Assembly (NCBI RefSeq): GCF_002776525.5
Contig: NC_045453.1
Span: 34,345,333-34,409,332, forward strand
DNA: 64,000 nt
Direction: 5' to 3'
Origin: Piliocolobus tephrosceles
Lineage: Eukaryota > Chordata > Mammalia > Primates > Cercopithecidae
A model generated the notes under the pieces. That model saw only the letters and a program-made list of their open reading frames with translations. It was not told the DNA's origin and ran no database searches. Numbering within the stretch: the stretch's first letter is position 1; every line of letters begins with the position of its first letter. Positions 10,925 through 22,089 of this stretch are shown piece after piece. A program made the translations under genes and the position numbers.

Positions 10925-12724
10925 GTTTTTTAAGTGAGTAACATCCCATGATAAAAACATAGATAATCACTGAAGTGTCAGAGTGTCCACATGCAGGTTA
11001 TTTGCCAACTTTCAAGTTTCCAGCATTCATATTTTGTAAAGGAAAATAAATTAATGGAGAGTGGGGAGTTGGAAACTTCCTGCCTGTGACTCTGATGATT
11101 CAGGATTTGGCATTTCCTTTAGTCTCTGCAGTGTCTTAGGGAAAAAGCATATATCTAGCCCCAGCTAGCTCTGCGTTTCCTAACAGACATTGTCATTATC
11201 AATGTAGGGATGTGAGGGTTAGGAGAATTAATGATTTCTATGAAATCAGCATGTATAAACGTGAGGGTAACTGAATCTTGCACTTCCAGATTTTGGGTGA
11301 TGGTAAGGACAAAGGTAGCTGGGAATAGAACAGAATATCAGGTTGTGGAAGTTTCTGTGCCATTATCATGATTTTGGGTCTTCAGTGGGGTCAGCCTCGC
11401 TGCTGGCTGGATTTTCAGCCCTGTCTTCTGTCTGAGAGGCCAAGAGAGCACAGCAGGCCCCTGTGAAGGTCATGCGATGGCCACTGGATGAGGGACGTGA
11501 CTGCTGAGCCGCCTTGTGGCCATGGGCCCCCTGCATTGTCCTGCCCGTGGGAACTCAGAGTGAGCCCTCTGCACGGAAAGCGGCGCGAGGCCGGTGAGAT
11601 CACAAAGCTAAATCAGAAGCTCAGCGGCGCAGGGAGGGAGACTGCAGAGCTGGCGAAGTTCCTCCCTGACGCTGGGCGCCAGCACTGCCGTCTCTGACCA
11701 GAAAGGCCGTGACGGGGAGGTCCCATCTGCAGGTTCAGGCCCTGGGGATGCTGCCCCACCACCTTCCCTCGGGGAATCAGCTGGCCTCTGTGTGGGGCGG
11801 GCGGAGGTGCCCGTCGGGGTTCTCATATCTGAAGCCCTTCCTGCAGCACTTTGGGGGATGTCAGTCTTTGGGGGATGTCAGTCTCTGGAGGATTCTGGAG
11901 ACTCCCACTCCTGCATTGCCCACAGAGGAGGACAGAGTCCGTAGCACCTTCTTTCTGCCACAGGAAACAGCAGCCCACCCTGCAGGAGTTGGGGGAGGCC
12001 CTTTCTCCTCCACAGTAAGAGACGATGCCAGGCGGGTGAGTGGGGTAAATAATAGAACTCTCTCCTGCTCCAGGGAGGGTCAGAGCTTACTGGTGGCATC
12101 TGAGCATTGATGGAGAGGGCAGGGCTAGGCCTTACTTAGGGTAAAGCGTAGCTCGGCCTCCCTGAAGGTTTCTGTCAGCAAAGCGTGCTATCATCATGGC
12201 CACCACAAGGGTCTCTCTCCATTCTTGCTCTTCCTGGACCCCAAAAATGGTCATAGGCAGGTGGGTCCTTACGTTTCTCTCCAAATGTTCTTGATTTCAG
12301 GGCCGACCTTCCCACTCTGCAGGGATGCGGGCCAGAAAATGCACCGCTGCCCTGGCCTTGGACCCGGTCAGGGTCTCCACTGCACATCCAGGGGTTCTTC
12401 CTATGTCCTTGGGCAGTGGGTCCGTGGGGGGCTGCTGCGTGGAGGGGGTGAGTGGACTGGGTGCAGCGCGGAGGTGTCTCAGTGGGAAATAGAGGAACAA
12501 GTAGCTCCTGAAATGTGCATCTGAGCCTGCCCCTGTCACTATGGGATGGAAAACCACCCACAAGTGACTTGGAAGAACTAGCACTTGGTCCATTTCTCAA
12601 GAGTCATCCTGCGGAGGTTCGTTGGCCTTGGCTTCCACCTGCACCCACCACCGCCCTCTGTGCTGCTGCCTGCTTTGTTTTTTCAGAACATGCAGCCTGT
12701 CTGAACCCATACTTGCCACGCTGT
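10925..12724. other. Unique sequence; AT-rich then GC-rich
   Basis: 10925-11370 is AT-rich and conserved-looking (ATTAATGATTTC, CATGTATAAAC). 11400-12720 is GC-rich with scattered open frames of up to 141 codons on both strands, none with recognisable domains. No repeat is identified apart from a 17-base tandem duplication. Confidence 0.4.
11850..11883. repeat. 17-bp tandem duplication
   Basis: TTTGGGGGATGTCAGTC occurs twice in direct succession (11850-11866 and 11867-11883), identical in both copies. Such perfect short duplications usually arise by replication slippage. Confidence 0.95.
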
Positions 12725-12855
12725 CATATCTGCCTGTCTTTCCTGTTAGAAGCTAAGTCCCAGGAGGGCAGGGACTCCGCGCTATCTGCAGATGTGTCCC
12801 CAGCACCTGGGGCCTGACATGGGGCAGTGCTCGGTGGGCAGTTAAGGCGTGAGTT
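12725..12855 (+). mobile_element. L2 LINE 3' end fragment
   Basis: GAAGCTAAGTCCCAGGAGGG, AGGGACTCCGCGCTATCTG, TCCCCAGCACCTGGGGCCTG and GGGCAGTGCTCGGTGGGCAG follow the sense 3' end of LINE-2. The copy is short and diverged. Confidence 0.75.
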
Positions 12856-13288
12856 GTCAACTGAAGACTCCTGAGGTCCTTACGTTTGGAGAGGAGAGCT
12901 CTATTTCTCACAAAGCATTGCAGCTGCAGACAGCCATCCCGCAGGCTGGGGAGTGAAGCCCCCAGCACAGGCTGAGAACGTCCCCCCATTCCCCATTTTC
13001 AAGAAGTCATAGGAGGAGCATAAATACTTGCAAAAGGCGAAAATGCACAGGCACAACTGAACTTTGTGCCCCTTCATGGGTCACAGGTTCAAAAACTGGG
13101 GTGACAGCATGGTCCATGGGTAAAGTTTTCAGCCTCTAACGTGAAAAGGTGAAGCAGGGGGCATGAACACCCTTGGCACCATCCTCCAAGAGTCAGCCGG
13201 AACCGGTCCAGGGAGAGTGCTCAGGGTTTAGAAAGGGATGCCTGTGAAACAGGTGCACCATCACCCCAAAACTGCAAAGAGAGAGGAG
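12856..13288. other. Unique sequence
   Basis: No repeat, exon or RNA gene recognised. Confidence 0.5.
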
Positions 13289-13659
13289 AAGCCTGGTAGG
13301 GTTTGGCTGTGTCCCCACCCAAATCTCATCCTGAATTGTAGTTCCCATAATCCCCACATGTTGTGGGAAGGACCCGGTGGGAGCTAATTGAATGACGGGG
13401 GTGGTTTCTCCCGTGCTGTTCTCATGGTAGTGAGTAAGTCTCACGAGATCTGACGGTTTTGGAAGGGGTTTCTCCTTTTGCTTGGCTCTCAGTCTCTTGC
13501 CTGCCACCGTGTAAAACGTGCCTTTTGCCTTCTGCCATGATTGTGAGGCCTCCCCAGCCATGTGGAACTGTAACTCCATTAAACCTCTTTTTCTTTGTAA
13601 ATTACCCTGTCTCAGGCATGCCTTTATCAGCAGCCATGAGAACAGACTCATACAAGGCC
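13289..13659 (+). mobile_element. THE1/MST-type MaLR solo LTR with target-site duplication
   Basis: The 361-base LTR body (13294-13654) starts TGGTAGGGTTTGGCTGTGTC and ends AACAGACTCATACA. It includes CCCACATGTTGTGGGA, TCTCACGAGATCTGACGG, CCATGATTGTGAGGCCTCCC and CATTAAACCTCTTTTTCTTT (the polyadenylation region). Length suits THE1 (about 350-375) better than full-length MST. It is flanked by AAGCC (13289-13293) and AGGCC (13655-13659), a five-base duplication with one change. No internal region, so it is a solo LTR. An antisense 152-codon frame across it is a by-product. Confidence 0.95.
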
Positions 13660-15648
13660 GGTGCTGGCCTCAGCTGGGTGGCTGAAGGCAGCAAACGAAT
13701 GGGTGGCCCAGTCCTTGTTTTCCGGAGCTGGTTTCCGCCTCCTCCTCAGGAAAGCATCCTGGGAAAATGTTCATAAGAAGGGGGTTCACTGAGGGGTTGT
13801 CTGGCCTCCCGTCCCGCCCTGGCTGGGAGCCTTGTTTTTCAGGTTTCTCTGGGGTCCCCTTGGCTGAGACGGGGTCCATTCCGCTGGTTGAGGGGATTTT
13901 ATTTTTATTTCTCTGAGTGAATCAACAAAGGACAAGCAAAAGAAGCAAATGGGCCTCATGGGACTGGTTTGTTGGTGACGCGGAGATGCCCGGGGGCAGG
14001 AGCGGGCCCTTCCACGTTGGTGTTGCTGCCTGAGAATGGGACCCCAGCCTGTGTGCTCAGCCCTCGGAGCCCAGTGTCCAGTCCCCCAAATCAATGACTG
14101 GAGGTGCATCCAGCATCCAGCAGGGTCCTGGTTATGGAGCAGGGGTTCAGCGGTGCTGGGCAGATGGATCTCAGAGTTCGCTGTGTCATGGGTCCTCTGA
14201 GATTCAGAGCATCCCTATGGAGGCCCCTGTTGTTTTGGTGAACTGAGAATTCACTCGTGTGAGCAATGCAGATGTGTTGCCTGTTATTTCCTGAGGACTG
14301 AGGTTACTATGGCAAGTGGCGAATTCAGAGAGGGGTAGAGACCAGGGGCCAACAGGGTGACTTTCCAGCCTTCTGTTCTTTCTGTGACTCTGAAATTGGA
14401 GCCAAGAAGAGTGTGCAGGCTGGCTTACAACACTGCACCCGGGGCCTGGGATGTGCCTCCCACAGATACCTCAACAACAGGAGATCTGAAGTCGGCAGCA
14501 GAGACCCCAGTTCACTGCCCTCTTCCTTTCCAGAGCAGCAAGTTTTGGCGTGCCCCTACCCAGTGATAGTGAATAAAGAAACAGGCCTGGCCTGGCTGCA
14601 GCTGCACACCTGGCCCTGCTAAGTGCTTGGCGGGCCTCAGACATTGCCACCCCACGGATACAGGTGGTGCTTTGCTACTGAGGAGCAGATCAGGGAATGC
14701 CTGCTGCATTCGGTCACCCTGACCGGACACCCACTGGACGAAACTAGCCCCAGCCCCGCTGCCCTTCCCTCCCGCCTCTCTTCCACCTCCGTGTGCCCCC
14801 CACTCCTTGGCCTCTGTGCTTCCTGCTTTGTGATGTGGTCTTCTGGAGTTAGCAGGAGGATAGCTATCAATCAAATGATTTCTGGAACTTGTGGGCAGCC
14901 CCTAGAATCTATTTTTTACAATACAAATAATTTTTTTTCATTCCCTAAACTATACCTAAAAGCAAAATGATGATTAGAACTCTCTGGGTTCGGCACAGAG
15001 TGAGAGCTTCAGTAGATGTGAACCATCCACTGCTGGTCCCGGGCCACACCTCACACCGAAGCAGAATGAGGGCTCTGGTTTCCGGGACAGAGCGGTGTCT
15101 GCTCGAGTCTGGTTCGGGCTGTGTGAGGCTCTCCTGGTCTCCGTTCTCAGAGGGCACAGTATCCAGCATTCAATTTGGGGCAGTGACCGTGTCAAGCTGT
15201 TGTGATCTGTATCCTCGTGAGCACTGTTGGATGAGGCTGAGTTTTCCACACAAAGAAGTTGCAGATGCCCGGGTGGGAGGGCACTCGGGAACCTACACCG
15301 CAGGGAAGAGGGGCTGGCACTCACTCATCAGAGTTTGCACGGGAGGGGAGGCTGCTGCAGGGCCTCTGATGATGGCAGCACTGGGGCCTGACGGCTGAGC
15401 ATCAGGGCCAGGCACACCCAAGCGGAGCACAGCTGCACCAGGGCCTCTGTTATGTTTGTTCTGCTTCTTCTGGGACATCAGTAGAAGGGAGAACTACAGC
15501 TGGTAATGGTCCCAGTATTCACGGGGAGCCAGGCAGGGATCACAGCTGCTCCCAAAGTCTGTCCTCCCTGGCTTCCTGGTGCCTGAGTCAGCTCAGACAT
15601 GAAGGGCCCAGAGGGGTCAGGAAAGAAAGGGTGTGCTGGGAAAGATAG
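13660..15648. other. Unique sequence
   Basis: Balanced to GC-rich sequence with an AT-rich patch at 14880-14965. Open frames reach 143 codons but show no protein family features. No repeat or RNA gene recognised. Confidence 0.45.
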
Positions 15649-16014
15649 TTGGATGGATAGTTGGATGGATGGATGGATGGATGGATGGATGGATGGATGG
15701 ATGGATGTATGGATGGATGGATGGATGGACGGACGGACGGATGGATGGACAGGCAGGCTGGTAGGCAGGCAGGCAGACAGACAAATAGGTAGATAGATAG
15801 ATGATGGATGGGTGGGTAGATAGATGGTTGATGGATGGGATAGATGGTAGGTAGATAGGTAGGTAGGTAGACAAATGGATGGATAGATAGATAAATAGAT
15901 AATGGATGATAGATTGATGATGGATGGATGGATGGATGGATGGATGGATGGATGGATGGATGATGGATGGATGATCAATGGATGATGGATGGATGATGGA
16001 TGGATGGATGGATG

Positions 16015-16064
<50 letters not shown>

Positions 16065-16074
16065 CAGACAGATA
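15649..16074. repeat. Compound tetranucleotide array (GGAT, GGAC, GGCA, GATA)
   Basis: About 425 bases of tetranucleotides with internal blocks: pure GGAT, a short GGAC and GGCA/GACA transition, mixed GATG/GATA, a second GGAT block, then a pure GATA run at 16015-16062. The reverse strand reads as long Tyr-Leu-Ser-Ile and Ile-His-Pro-Ser frames, which are array by-products. Such loci are usually highly length-polymorphic. Confidence 0.97.
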
Positions 16075-16599
16075 CATGATAGATAGGCTGAGACACCCGG
16101 AGAAATAGAGGTAGATAGAGAGAGAGACAAATTTTACTATAGGAGGAAGAATAGTGGTGAAAATTGCTACTTAACAACATGCTCCATAATTTATTAACAA
16201 AGATATTTAAATTATTTTAGTTCATTTAATTAAAACTAACATCTTTCCCTTTAGGCTCCCGGGAGAGCAGTGTTTGTTTGTTTGTTTGTGTCTGTTTACC
16301 TGTTTGCAGAGGCTGGTCTTGTATGTTATAATAAGAGTCAGATAGAAAATGGACACGTTCTCCCTGGCCATGCCACCCCGGTTATCAAACAGGAATGTCA
16401 AGCCCATTTTCCCAGCCCCGCCGGTGAGTGCCCCCAGACTGAGAGGCGCTGCTTCCACGCGGGAAGGTTCAGCTTCGCTGGGTCTCTGGTTCATCCCAAG
16501 CCAGGCTGTTTGCTCTCAATCATGTCTGCAGGTTTGTGGAGATTTCTCTGTGTTCAAAGAAGCGTTGGCATCTGTTTCTGTTTTCCAACCACACTATTA
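16075..16599. other. AT-rich unique sequence with (GTTT)n
   Basis: AT-rich to about 16250, then five GTTT units at 16270-16289. A mixed unique stretch follows without recognised repeat or exon. Confidence 0.45.
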
Positions 16600-17480
16600 A
16601 TATTTGTTCTAGTGAAACGTATCTTAAGATGGCGCCGTCAGTATTTCTTTAGTCAAAGGTGAGCATTGTGAACTGAGATTTCTGTAGAAAACTGACGGCG
16701 GAGTGTGCATGTAAGCAAGAAAGTCTCCAATGGACCGCGGTTCCAGGTCAGGGCTGGCTGACTGTGCTGGTTAGTTGCTTCTGTACTGCCCGGCTTCCTA
16801 GAACGTGCTGTCAAGATCTGTTTGACATTCTGTAACTCTTTCTCCAACAACAGCCTGTCTCCTCTGCTGACGGCGAACATGCCTCGGATGAAAGTTCATT
16901 AGTCTATTGAAACATTTCAGTTAATTGCAAAGCGAGAACCCAGAATTGTCAAGTTCATATTTCCATCTGTGCATGAGCATGGTAATAAAGAATTTTTTGG
17001 ACAGGTTAATTTGCCTAAAATACCATGCAGTCAATCAGAGTAACAAAATTGTTGCTGCCTGCATCTGTCAGGCAGGGCTTTCATCACCGTCCTTCTCCGG
17101 GAGAACATCGCTGGCTCATACGAATTGGCAGAAATACAGCGCACAGGAGCATCAGCTGCAGAGGGAAATGTTATTCCAGAGCAAAGCACCCAACAGCTGG
17201 GCACTGCGCTAGCAAGGCTGGTTTATAGTTCAGGGTCTTTTTTGGAAGTAAAATATAGTCATTGAGACATAAGATGGCTTTAATATTTAATTCAGATTGT
17301 TGATACTATTTACATTTGTTAATTTTATATTTTACTTAATTTGCCACAGATGAAAACCCTCTTTGGAATGAAGTGTGTGTGCTTCTCTCTGAAGATCACT
17401 AATAAACATAGGTGTTTCATTTAAAAATAAAAACAGATGAAGTGCATAAACTATAATTATTAAAATGGGCTCCTGTCAAA
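16600..17480. promoter_or_regulatory. Candidate conserved noncoding element (enhancer-like)
   Basis: Nearly 900 bases of unique sequence with no recognisable transposon, AT-rich but without homopolymers. It has multiple TTAATT, CATTAGT, TTAATTTGCC and ATTATTAAAAT words, which are homeodomain-type cores, and runs of balanced sequence between them. This texture is typical of vertebrate conserved enhancers. No coding frame has convincing structure. Conservation itself cannot be seen from one sequence. Confidence 0.4.
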
Positions 17481-18574
17481 GCTCTGTGTTCCCATCTATG
17501 CAGGAAGCGTGCTCTGCAGATCCCAGCAGCCAGTTGTTAATCTGTGCTGACCGCCTCACAGTTGCATCTTTTGCCCTATCACGGCAGGCCTCCTATTAGG
17601 ATCAATACTCAAGGGTTGGCTGCTCACTGAATGCCAGGGATGTCATCCAGCAGCAGTACATGCCACAAAAGGAGAAGCTGGGTCACGATGCTCCATGTCT
17701 GTAACTACGAAATGCAGACTGCTCCTGGTGGCTGTATTTAAGGTGTCACTGCCTCCTCCCCACCTGTGTGTTTATGGAGTAATATGCTTATGGAAAGGAC
17801 CTAGGTGGCCACTGGGTTTTATGCACGGGAACCACCTCCTTCCTCAGAAAGGGAGAGCTCCTGCTATGCACTCCCTGGGGCAAGTAGTTTGCTGAAAGTT
17901 GAGAGGTGTCAGTCTATCAGGCACACCCGGGGAGCCAGAAATGAGACATTTCTTGGATGGCTGGTGTTTGAGAAGCTGATGTCGGGACATGATGGAGCTT
18001 GGCTGCAGCATCCGAAGACCAGACACTTGTGGCCTGTGCCAAAGAGACTGACAGGGAGACAGAGGGACCTAAAGCTACCCCAGCACATGACCCAGGTGCT
18101 TGCTACGGAAGACTCAGCTGAAACTCTGCAAACAGAAAACATCAGTGATGGGGACAGCACGCCACTGGAGTGTGGTTTCCTGACCTCAGCACTTGGGATG
18201 GGGTAACTCTCTGTAGGGGCTACCCTGTGCATTGTGGGGTACTCACCTGCATCCGTGGCCTTTGCCCAGTAGATGCCAGTGGTACCCACCCTGCCCAGTT
18301 GTGATAGCCAAGACCATCTCCAAACATTGCCCTGTCCCCTTGGGACAGAATCGCCCCCAGCTGAGAATCCCTGCATTTGAGTTAGAAGGGACCCGAATCA
18401 GGGGATGTGGCTGCAGAGTTTAAGAGCTTCGCAGTCACGGGTGCTCACGGGGGGCCCAGGAGGCCTGGAGCCCTCACTTGGAAGCTGCTTGGGACAGTGG
18501 GATAAGCCTGGTACCAACATGGGCCACAATCAGTCATTTAAGACAGTCAGGGAGACAAACGGGAGGGTGCCTTA
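17481..18574. other. Unique sequence
   Basis: No repeat recognised. Overlapping open frames on both strands (133 and 155 codons, about 17805-18376) mirror one another in GC-rich sequence and show no domain features; I regard them as chance. Confidence 0.45.
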
Positions 18575-18920
18575 GAGGCAGAGGTTTATTTATTTATTTA
18601 TTTATTTTATTTTATTTTATTGTTTTTTGAGACGGAGTCTCACTCTGTCACCCAGGCTGGAGTGCAGTGGTGTGATCTCGGCTCACTGCAAGCTCCACCT
18701 CCCGGGTTCACACCATTCTCCTGCCTCAGCCTCCCAAGTAGCTGGGACTACAGGCGCCTGCCACCTTGCCCGGCTAATTTTTTGTATTTCGAGTAGAGAC
18801 GGGGTTTCACCGTGTTAGCCAGGATGGTCTCGATCTCCTGACCTCGTGATCTGCCCGCCTCACCCTCCCAAAGTGCTGGGATTACAGGCGTGAGCCACAG
18901 AGCCCAGTGAGGCAGAGGTT
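18575..18920 (-). mobile_element. AluY-type element with target-site duplication and TTTA tail
   Basis: A full-length reverse Alu at about 18587-18908, with its A-tail turned into a (TTTA)n/(TTTTA)n microsatellite at 18587-18622. GCAAGCTCCACCTCCCGGG, GTTAGCCAGGATGGTCTCG and CTGACCTCGTGATC indicate AluY. The 12-base duplication GAGGCAGAGGTT lies at 18575-18586 and 18909-18920. The final CpG-rich box has decayed. Confidence 0.96.
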
Positions 18921-19634
18921 CGTTTAAAATAATGACATAGACGTGTGGGTTGAAGATGGATGCAGAGAAGTGGAGTTTCCAGATGAGGATATGGAGGTGG
19001 CAGTAGAAGGGCCTGGGTTCAAATATTGACCCTGCCTATGACAGCCACTGGCTCACCCCACCTGCCACGCCACACCCCACTCACCACACCGCGGCACCTG
19101 CTTTTTCCTTGAGCATCTGGGACCTCTGTCATCAGCAGACAGCTGCTGGTCTCCGTGGCTGCCTTCCTGGGGGAGCATGGTGACAGCTTCCTGTCTGGTA
19201 CCTTTCCCCACCCCACTACGAAGCCCCCTTTCAACTCCCATTTAGAACAGTGACTGAAGGTGCTAATTTCACATTGTCTTCTTTATGTAGATTACACCTT
19301 CCGTTGACGCCTTCAGAAATACCATTACAATGAAAACAATTTCAAGAGCAAATTGAATGCCTAAAAAAGTGTAATTAAACCGTATAAAGGAGCCCACAGG
19401 GTCATCGGGAGCTAGACCCAGTGGCTGTGTTGTCTTTCCTGTACATGAGCATCATTTGTGGAAAGTGCATCACAGCTGATTTTGGGGGAGGTTCTGACAT
19501 GTCACCACTCAGCCCTGGGGACCAGCCATCCACGGAAAAGGCTGGTTTTAGTGCATCACTAAGCGCAAAGTATTTCTGCAATCAGAAAATAAAAGTCACC
19601 CAGAATCTGCACGGGGAAGACACAGTCCCTAGAG
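18921..19634. other. Unique sequence with conserved-looking patch
   Basis: 19255-19400 is AT-rich, low-complexity-free and carries GTGTAATTAAACC and CATTACAATG motifs, a plausible regulatory fragment. The remainder is ordinary unique sequence. Confidence 0.35.
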
Positions 19635-19805
19635 TGAGGAACAGCGGATCCACCATCAGAAGCTGGTGTTCAAATCCGGCTCCAATGTTTCCTCACTCCG
19701 TGTCTTTGGACAAGCATCCTATTCTCTCTGGAGCTGCATTTCCTCCTCCGTGAAGTGAAGTGATGATGGTTCATAGTTCAGAAGGCTGCTAGAAGGATAA
19801 GACTC
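19635..19805 (+). mobile_element. MIR SINE
   Basis: Sense MIR landmarks: GTTCAAATCCGGCTCC (B-box region), TGTCTTTGGACAAGC, GCATTTCCTCCTCCGTG and GGCTGCTAGAAGGATAAG. Diverged but nearly full-length. Confidence 0.82.
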
Positions 19806-20939
19806 CATGACCCAAGCACCAATGTCCCCAAAGCCGTCGTGCTAAGCCATGCCCATCTGGGGACCTCCTCTCAGGAATCGGGAAGAGACTAACAGTTTCT
19901 AAGTGGCTTACTGAGAGAGTTCTAAATAAGTCTCACAATTTACTGTTCTTTCCCAATAATCATCCTGAAAGCCATAACAATGACTGTTGGACCCAAGGCA
20001 TCCAATCACCAAATCCCAGCATCGTGCAGACATGGAGTCAGGGCTTCCTGGTCACTGAATTCCTCTCTGGAATCACAGATGCCCCCTGGGAGAGAGGCTT
20101 AGCTCACAGCAAGGAACCTGGCTGTCTCCCTTTCCTAGCTCCCCCAGAAGGTGATCCAGACAGGAGTGAGGATGTCTGAAGGGCTGTGTCCGCCAAATGG
20201 CATCCAAGGTCAGGCAGCCAGCAAGCCGAGCCTTGGTGGCCAAACCTGGGGAGGGAACCGAGATGCTCAGCTCGATGACAGTGACAAAGAGAGGAAAAGC
20301 CAAAGTCAACTTTGAGGCGCAAGAAGGTTTCAGAAGAAATGGCCCAGCGGCCCAGGGAAAGCAGTGGTGAATTCTCCGGTAAGGAGAAAACAGAGCCAGG
20401 TTTACAAAGAGCTGCAGGGCGTGTTTGCAGAAGGAAGAAGATTTGGGTAAGTCTGAGTTCTAGGGAGCTGACACTGGCATGGGGGATACTGCAGACCCGC
20501 TCGCAGAGCCCCTCACAATCTGCCAGATGCCCCTTGATCCCAGCAACACCATCTGCAGAACCCGCAGCATAGGAGGCCAGGAAACGGGTAGAGCAGTTGG
20601 CCGGGGCCACAGAGTAACTGGCAGGTGAGCTGAGCCCAGTTAATTATAATCACAGATACATTGTAAGGCCCAGAACCCAAGTTGAGCAACGGGGGCTTTT
20701 GTTTCGAGTCATGGGGCTGGGGAGATTCCTGGGCTTCTCGTGTTACCCTTTGAGGCTAAAGTGTCTAATAGGATGTGTAAGAATCCCCACAAAACTCACC
20801 AGGGCAGGATGAGAGGGAAGCGTCTCTCCCAGGCTGTGCCTGGAGCGTCTGTGAGGTCTCCAGAGGCACCTGGACCCAGGTGTGATCCTAGTCTGCTCAC
20901 TCAACAGCAGGGAGGGAGAGGCGTTTCGAACAAGTTTGT
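19806..20939. other. Unique sequence
   Basis: No repeat assigned with confidence. Around 20380-20450 two GTAAG-like donor words (CCGGTAAGG, TGGGTAAGT) lie in an 86-codon forward frame, but there is no acceptor, known domain or partner exon, so I do not call an exon. Confidence 0.4.
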
Positions 20940-21300
20940 TTCTCCGTGTATTTAATTAGTATATTCATTCAACATTCAAATATTTAAGGAGTTTTTTTCC
21001 TTCTCCATGACATCAGAAATCTCTGACATTTGCTGAACCAACTTGGCATCTTTATTATGGATTTGGATGTGAGGCGTCCACAGTTTTGAGCAGTCTGTGT
21101 GAGAGTTTGTTCCAAAAAGCGTATGTGGGAGTCTGAAGCATGACAAACACAGGGCTATATTCGGGTCAGGAATAATGATCATCTGCTTATCATGAGAACC
21201 AAATATCAGCAGATCAACGAAAACAAATCTCAAAGCAGTGAAAACAACATGATTTTAAAGAGGAAAATCAGAGTTTTTAAATTTTGTTTTTCAGGATTGT
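20940..21300. promoter_or_regulatory. Candidate conserved noncoding element
   Basis: Transposon-free unique block with TTAATTAGTATATTC, AATAATGATCATC and balanced composition, resembling conserved regulatory sequence. No direct evidence of function. Confidence 0.3.
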
Positions 21301-21694
21301 TTTTAGACTTGGTTGTATGAGCAGACACTGTTCAGATGCTCGCAGCCTCCACACTTCACAAAATTAATATTATAACAGACCCAAGAATTTTCATCATGGG
21401 TTCATCTTCTGAGCCCCGTGTTCACCTTCAGCAGAGGGCAGTTATACCACATCACCTGCACTTACCCGATAAGGATGCCAAGGCTCAAGGAGACTGTGAC
21501 CTACCAGGGTCTATGGCTGAGCTATCACTTGGCCCGAGTTTTCCAGTCGCACATCATGTGACCTTGACCTCTCTTCCCACCTCGTAGGGTTGCCGTGAGG
21601 ATCCAACAGGACCTGGCCAGTCAGCAAGTGCTGCACCCACATTAGCACCCCTGCTGAGTGCTGGGCTGGCATGGGCCATTCACTGCACAGCGAG
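21301..21694. other. Diverged MIR-like pieces
   Basis: 21565-21660 (CCCACCTCGTAGGGTTGCCGT then GAGGATCCAAC) matches the sense 3' half of MIR. 21455-21560 faintly resembles antisense MIR. The first match is moderate and the second weak. Confidence 0.45.
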
Positions 21695-21830
21695 GCACAC
21701 TCAGCCCCTGCAATATTTGAGCACTTACCATGTGTCTGGCAGAGTCTCGGGTCCAGGGGTTGTAGCAGGGAACAGAAGAGACCAAGCCCCTGCCCTTGGG
21801 AAGTGGACGTTCTAGAGGTGGCAGTTGGAG
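21695..21830 (-). mobile_element. L2 LINE 3' end fragment, antisense
   Basis: TATTTGAGCACTTACCATGT, GTCTGGCAGAGTCTCGGGTC, AACAGAAGAGACCAAGCCCC and GGAAGTGGACGTTCTAG follow the antisense LINE-2 3' end in order. Confidence 0.8.
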
Positions 21831-22069
21831 AGTCGGTAACCAGGAGTGAACTGTCGACTGGGTCAGGGAACAGTGGAGCGGGCCAGGGGGTGGGAGTCAG
21901 TTTTAAATGGGGCGTCAGAGCAGAGGGAATCAGCTGGAGATGACCTCTGCACCCTCCAAAGACCACCTGGAACTACAGAGGCCAGTTTCACTGGTCTCAT
22001 TGCACTCTCATCTGTGTTTTCTATCTGGCCTTGATGTGGGGGCATTACTTTGGGCTCATGAGCCGAGAA

Positions 22070-22085
22070 TGTGTGTGTGTGTGTG
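22070..22085. repeat. (GT)n microsatellite
   Basis: Eight GT units; short and perfect. Confidence 0.95.
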
Positions 22086-22089
22086 CACG

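Noticed and set aside
10633..10941. Open frame with typical Cys-Ser-Gly and His-Cys-Ser Alu peptide words
   Set aside because: It is the reverse-Alu translation; the same applies to frames in the Alus near 18.6, 27.1, 30.8, 33.6, 40.4, 42.7, 57.2 and 62.5 kb.
13193..13651. 152-codon reverse frame
   Set aside because: It lies antisense across the THE1/MST LTR; the LTR structure explains the sequence fully.
15478..16077. 199-codon reverse frame rich in Tyr-Leu-Ser-Ile and His-Pro-Ser
   Set aside because: It is the translation of the GGAT/GATA tetranucleotide array; no protein constraint is implied.
20312..20572. 86-codon frame with two donor-like GTAAG sites
   Set aside because: No acceptor, no partner exon and no recognisable protein; donor words are frequent by chance.
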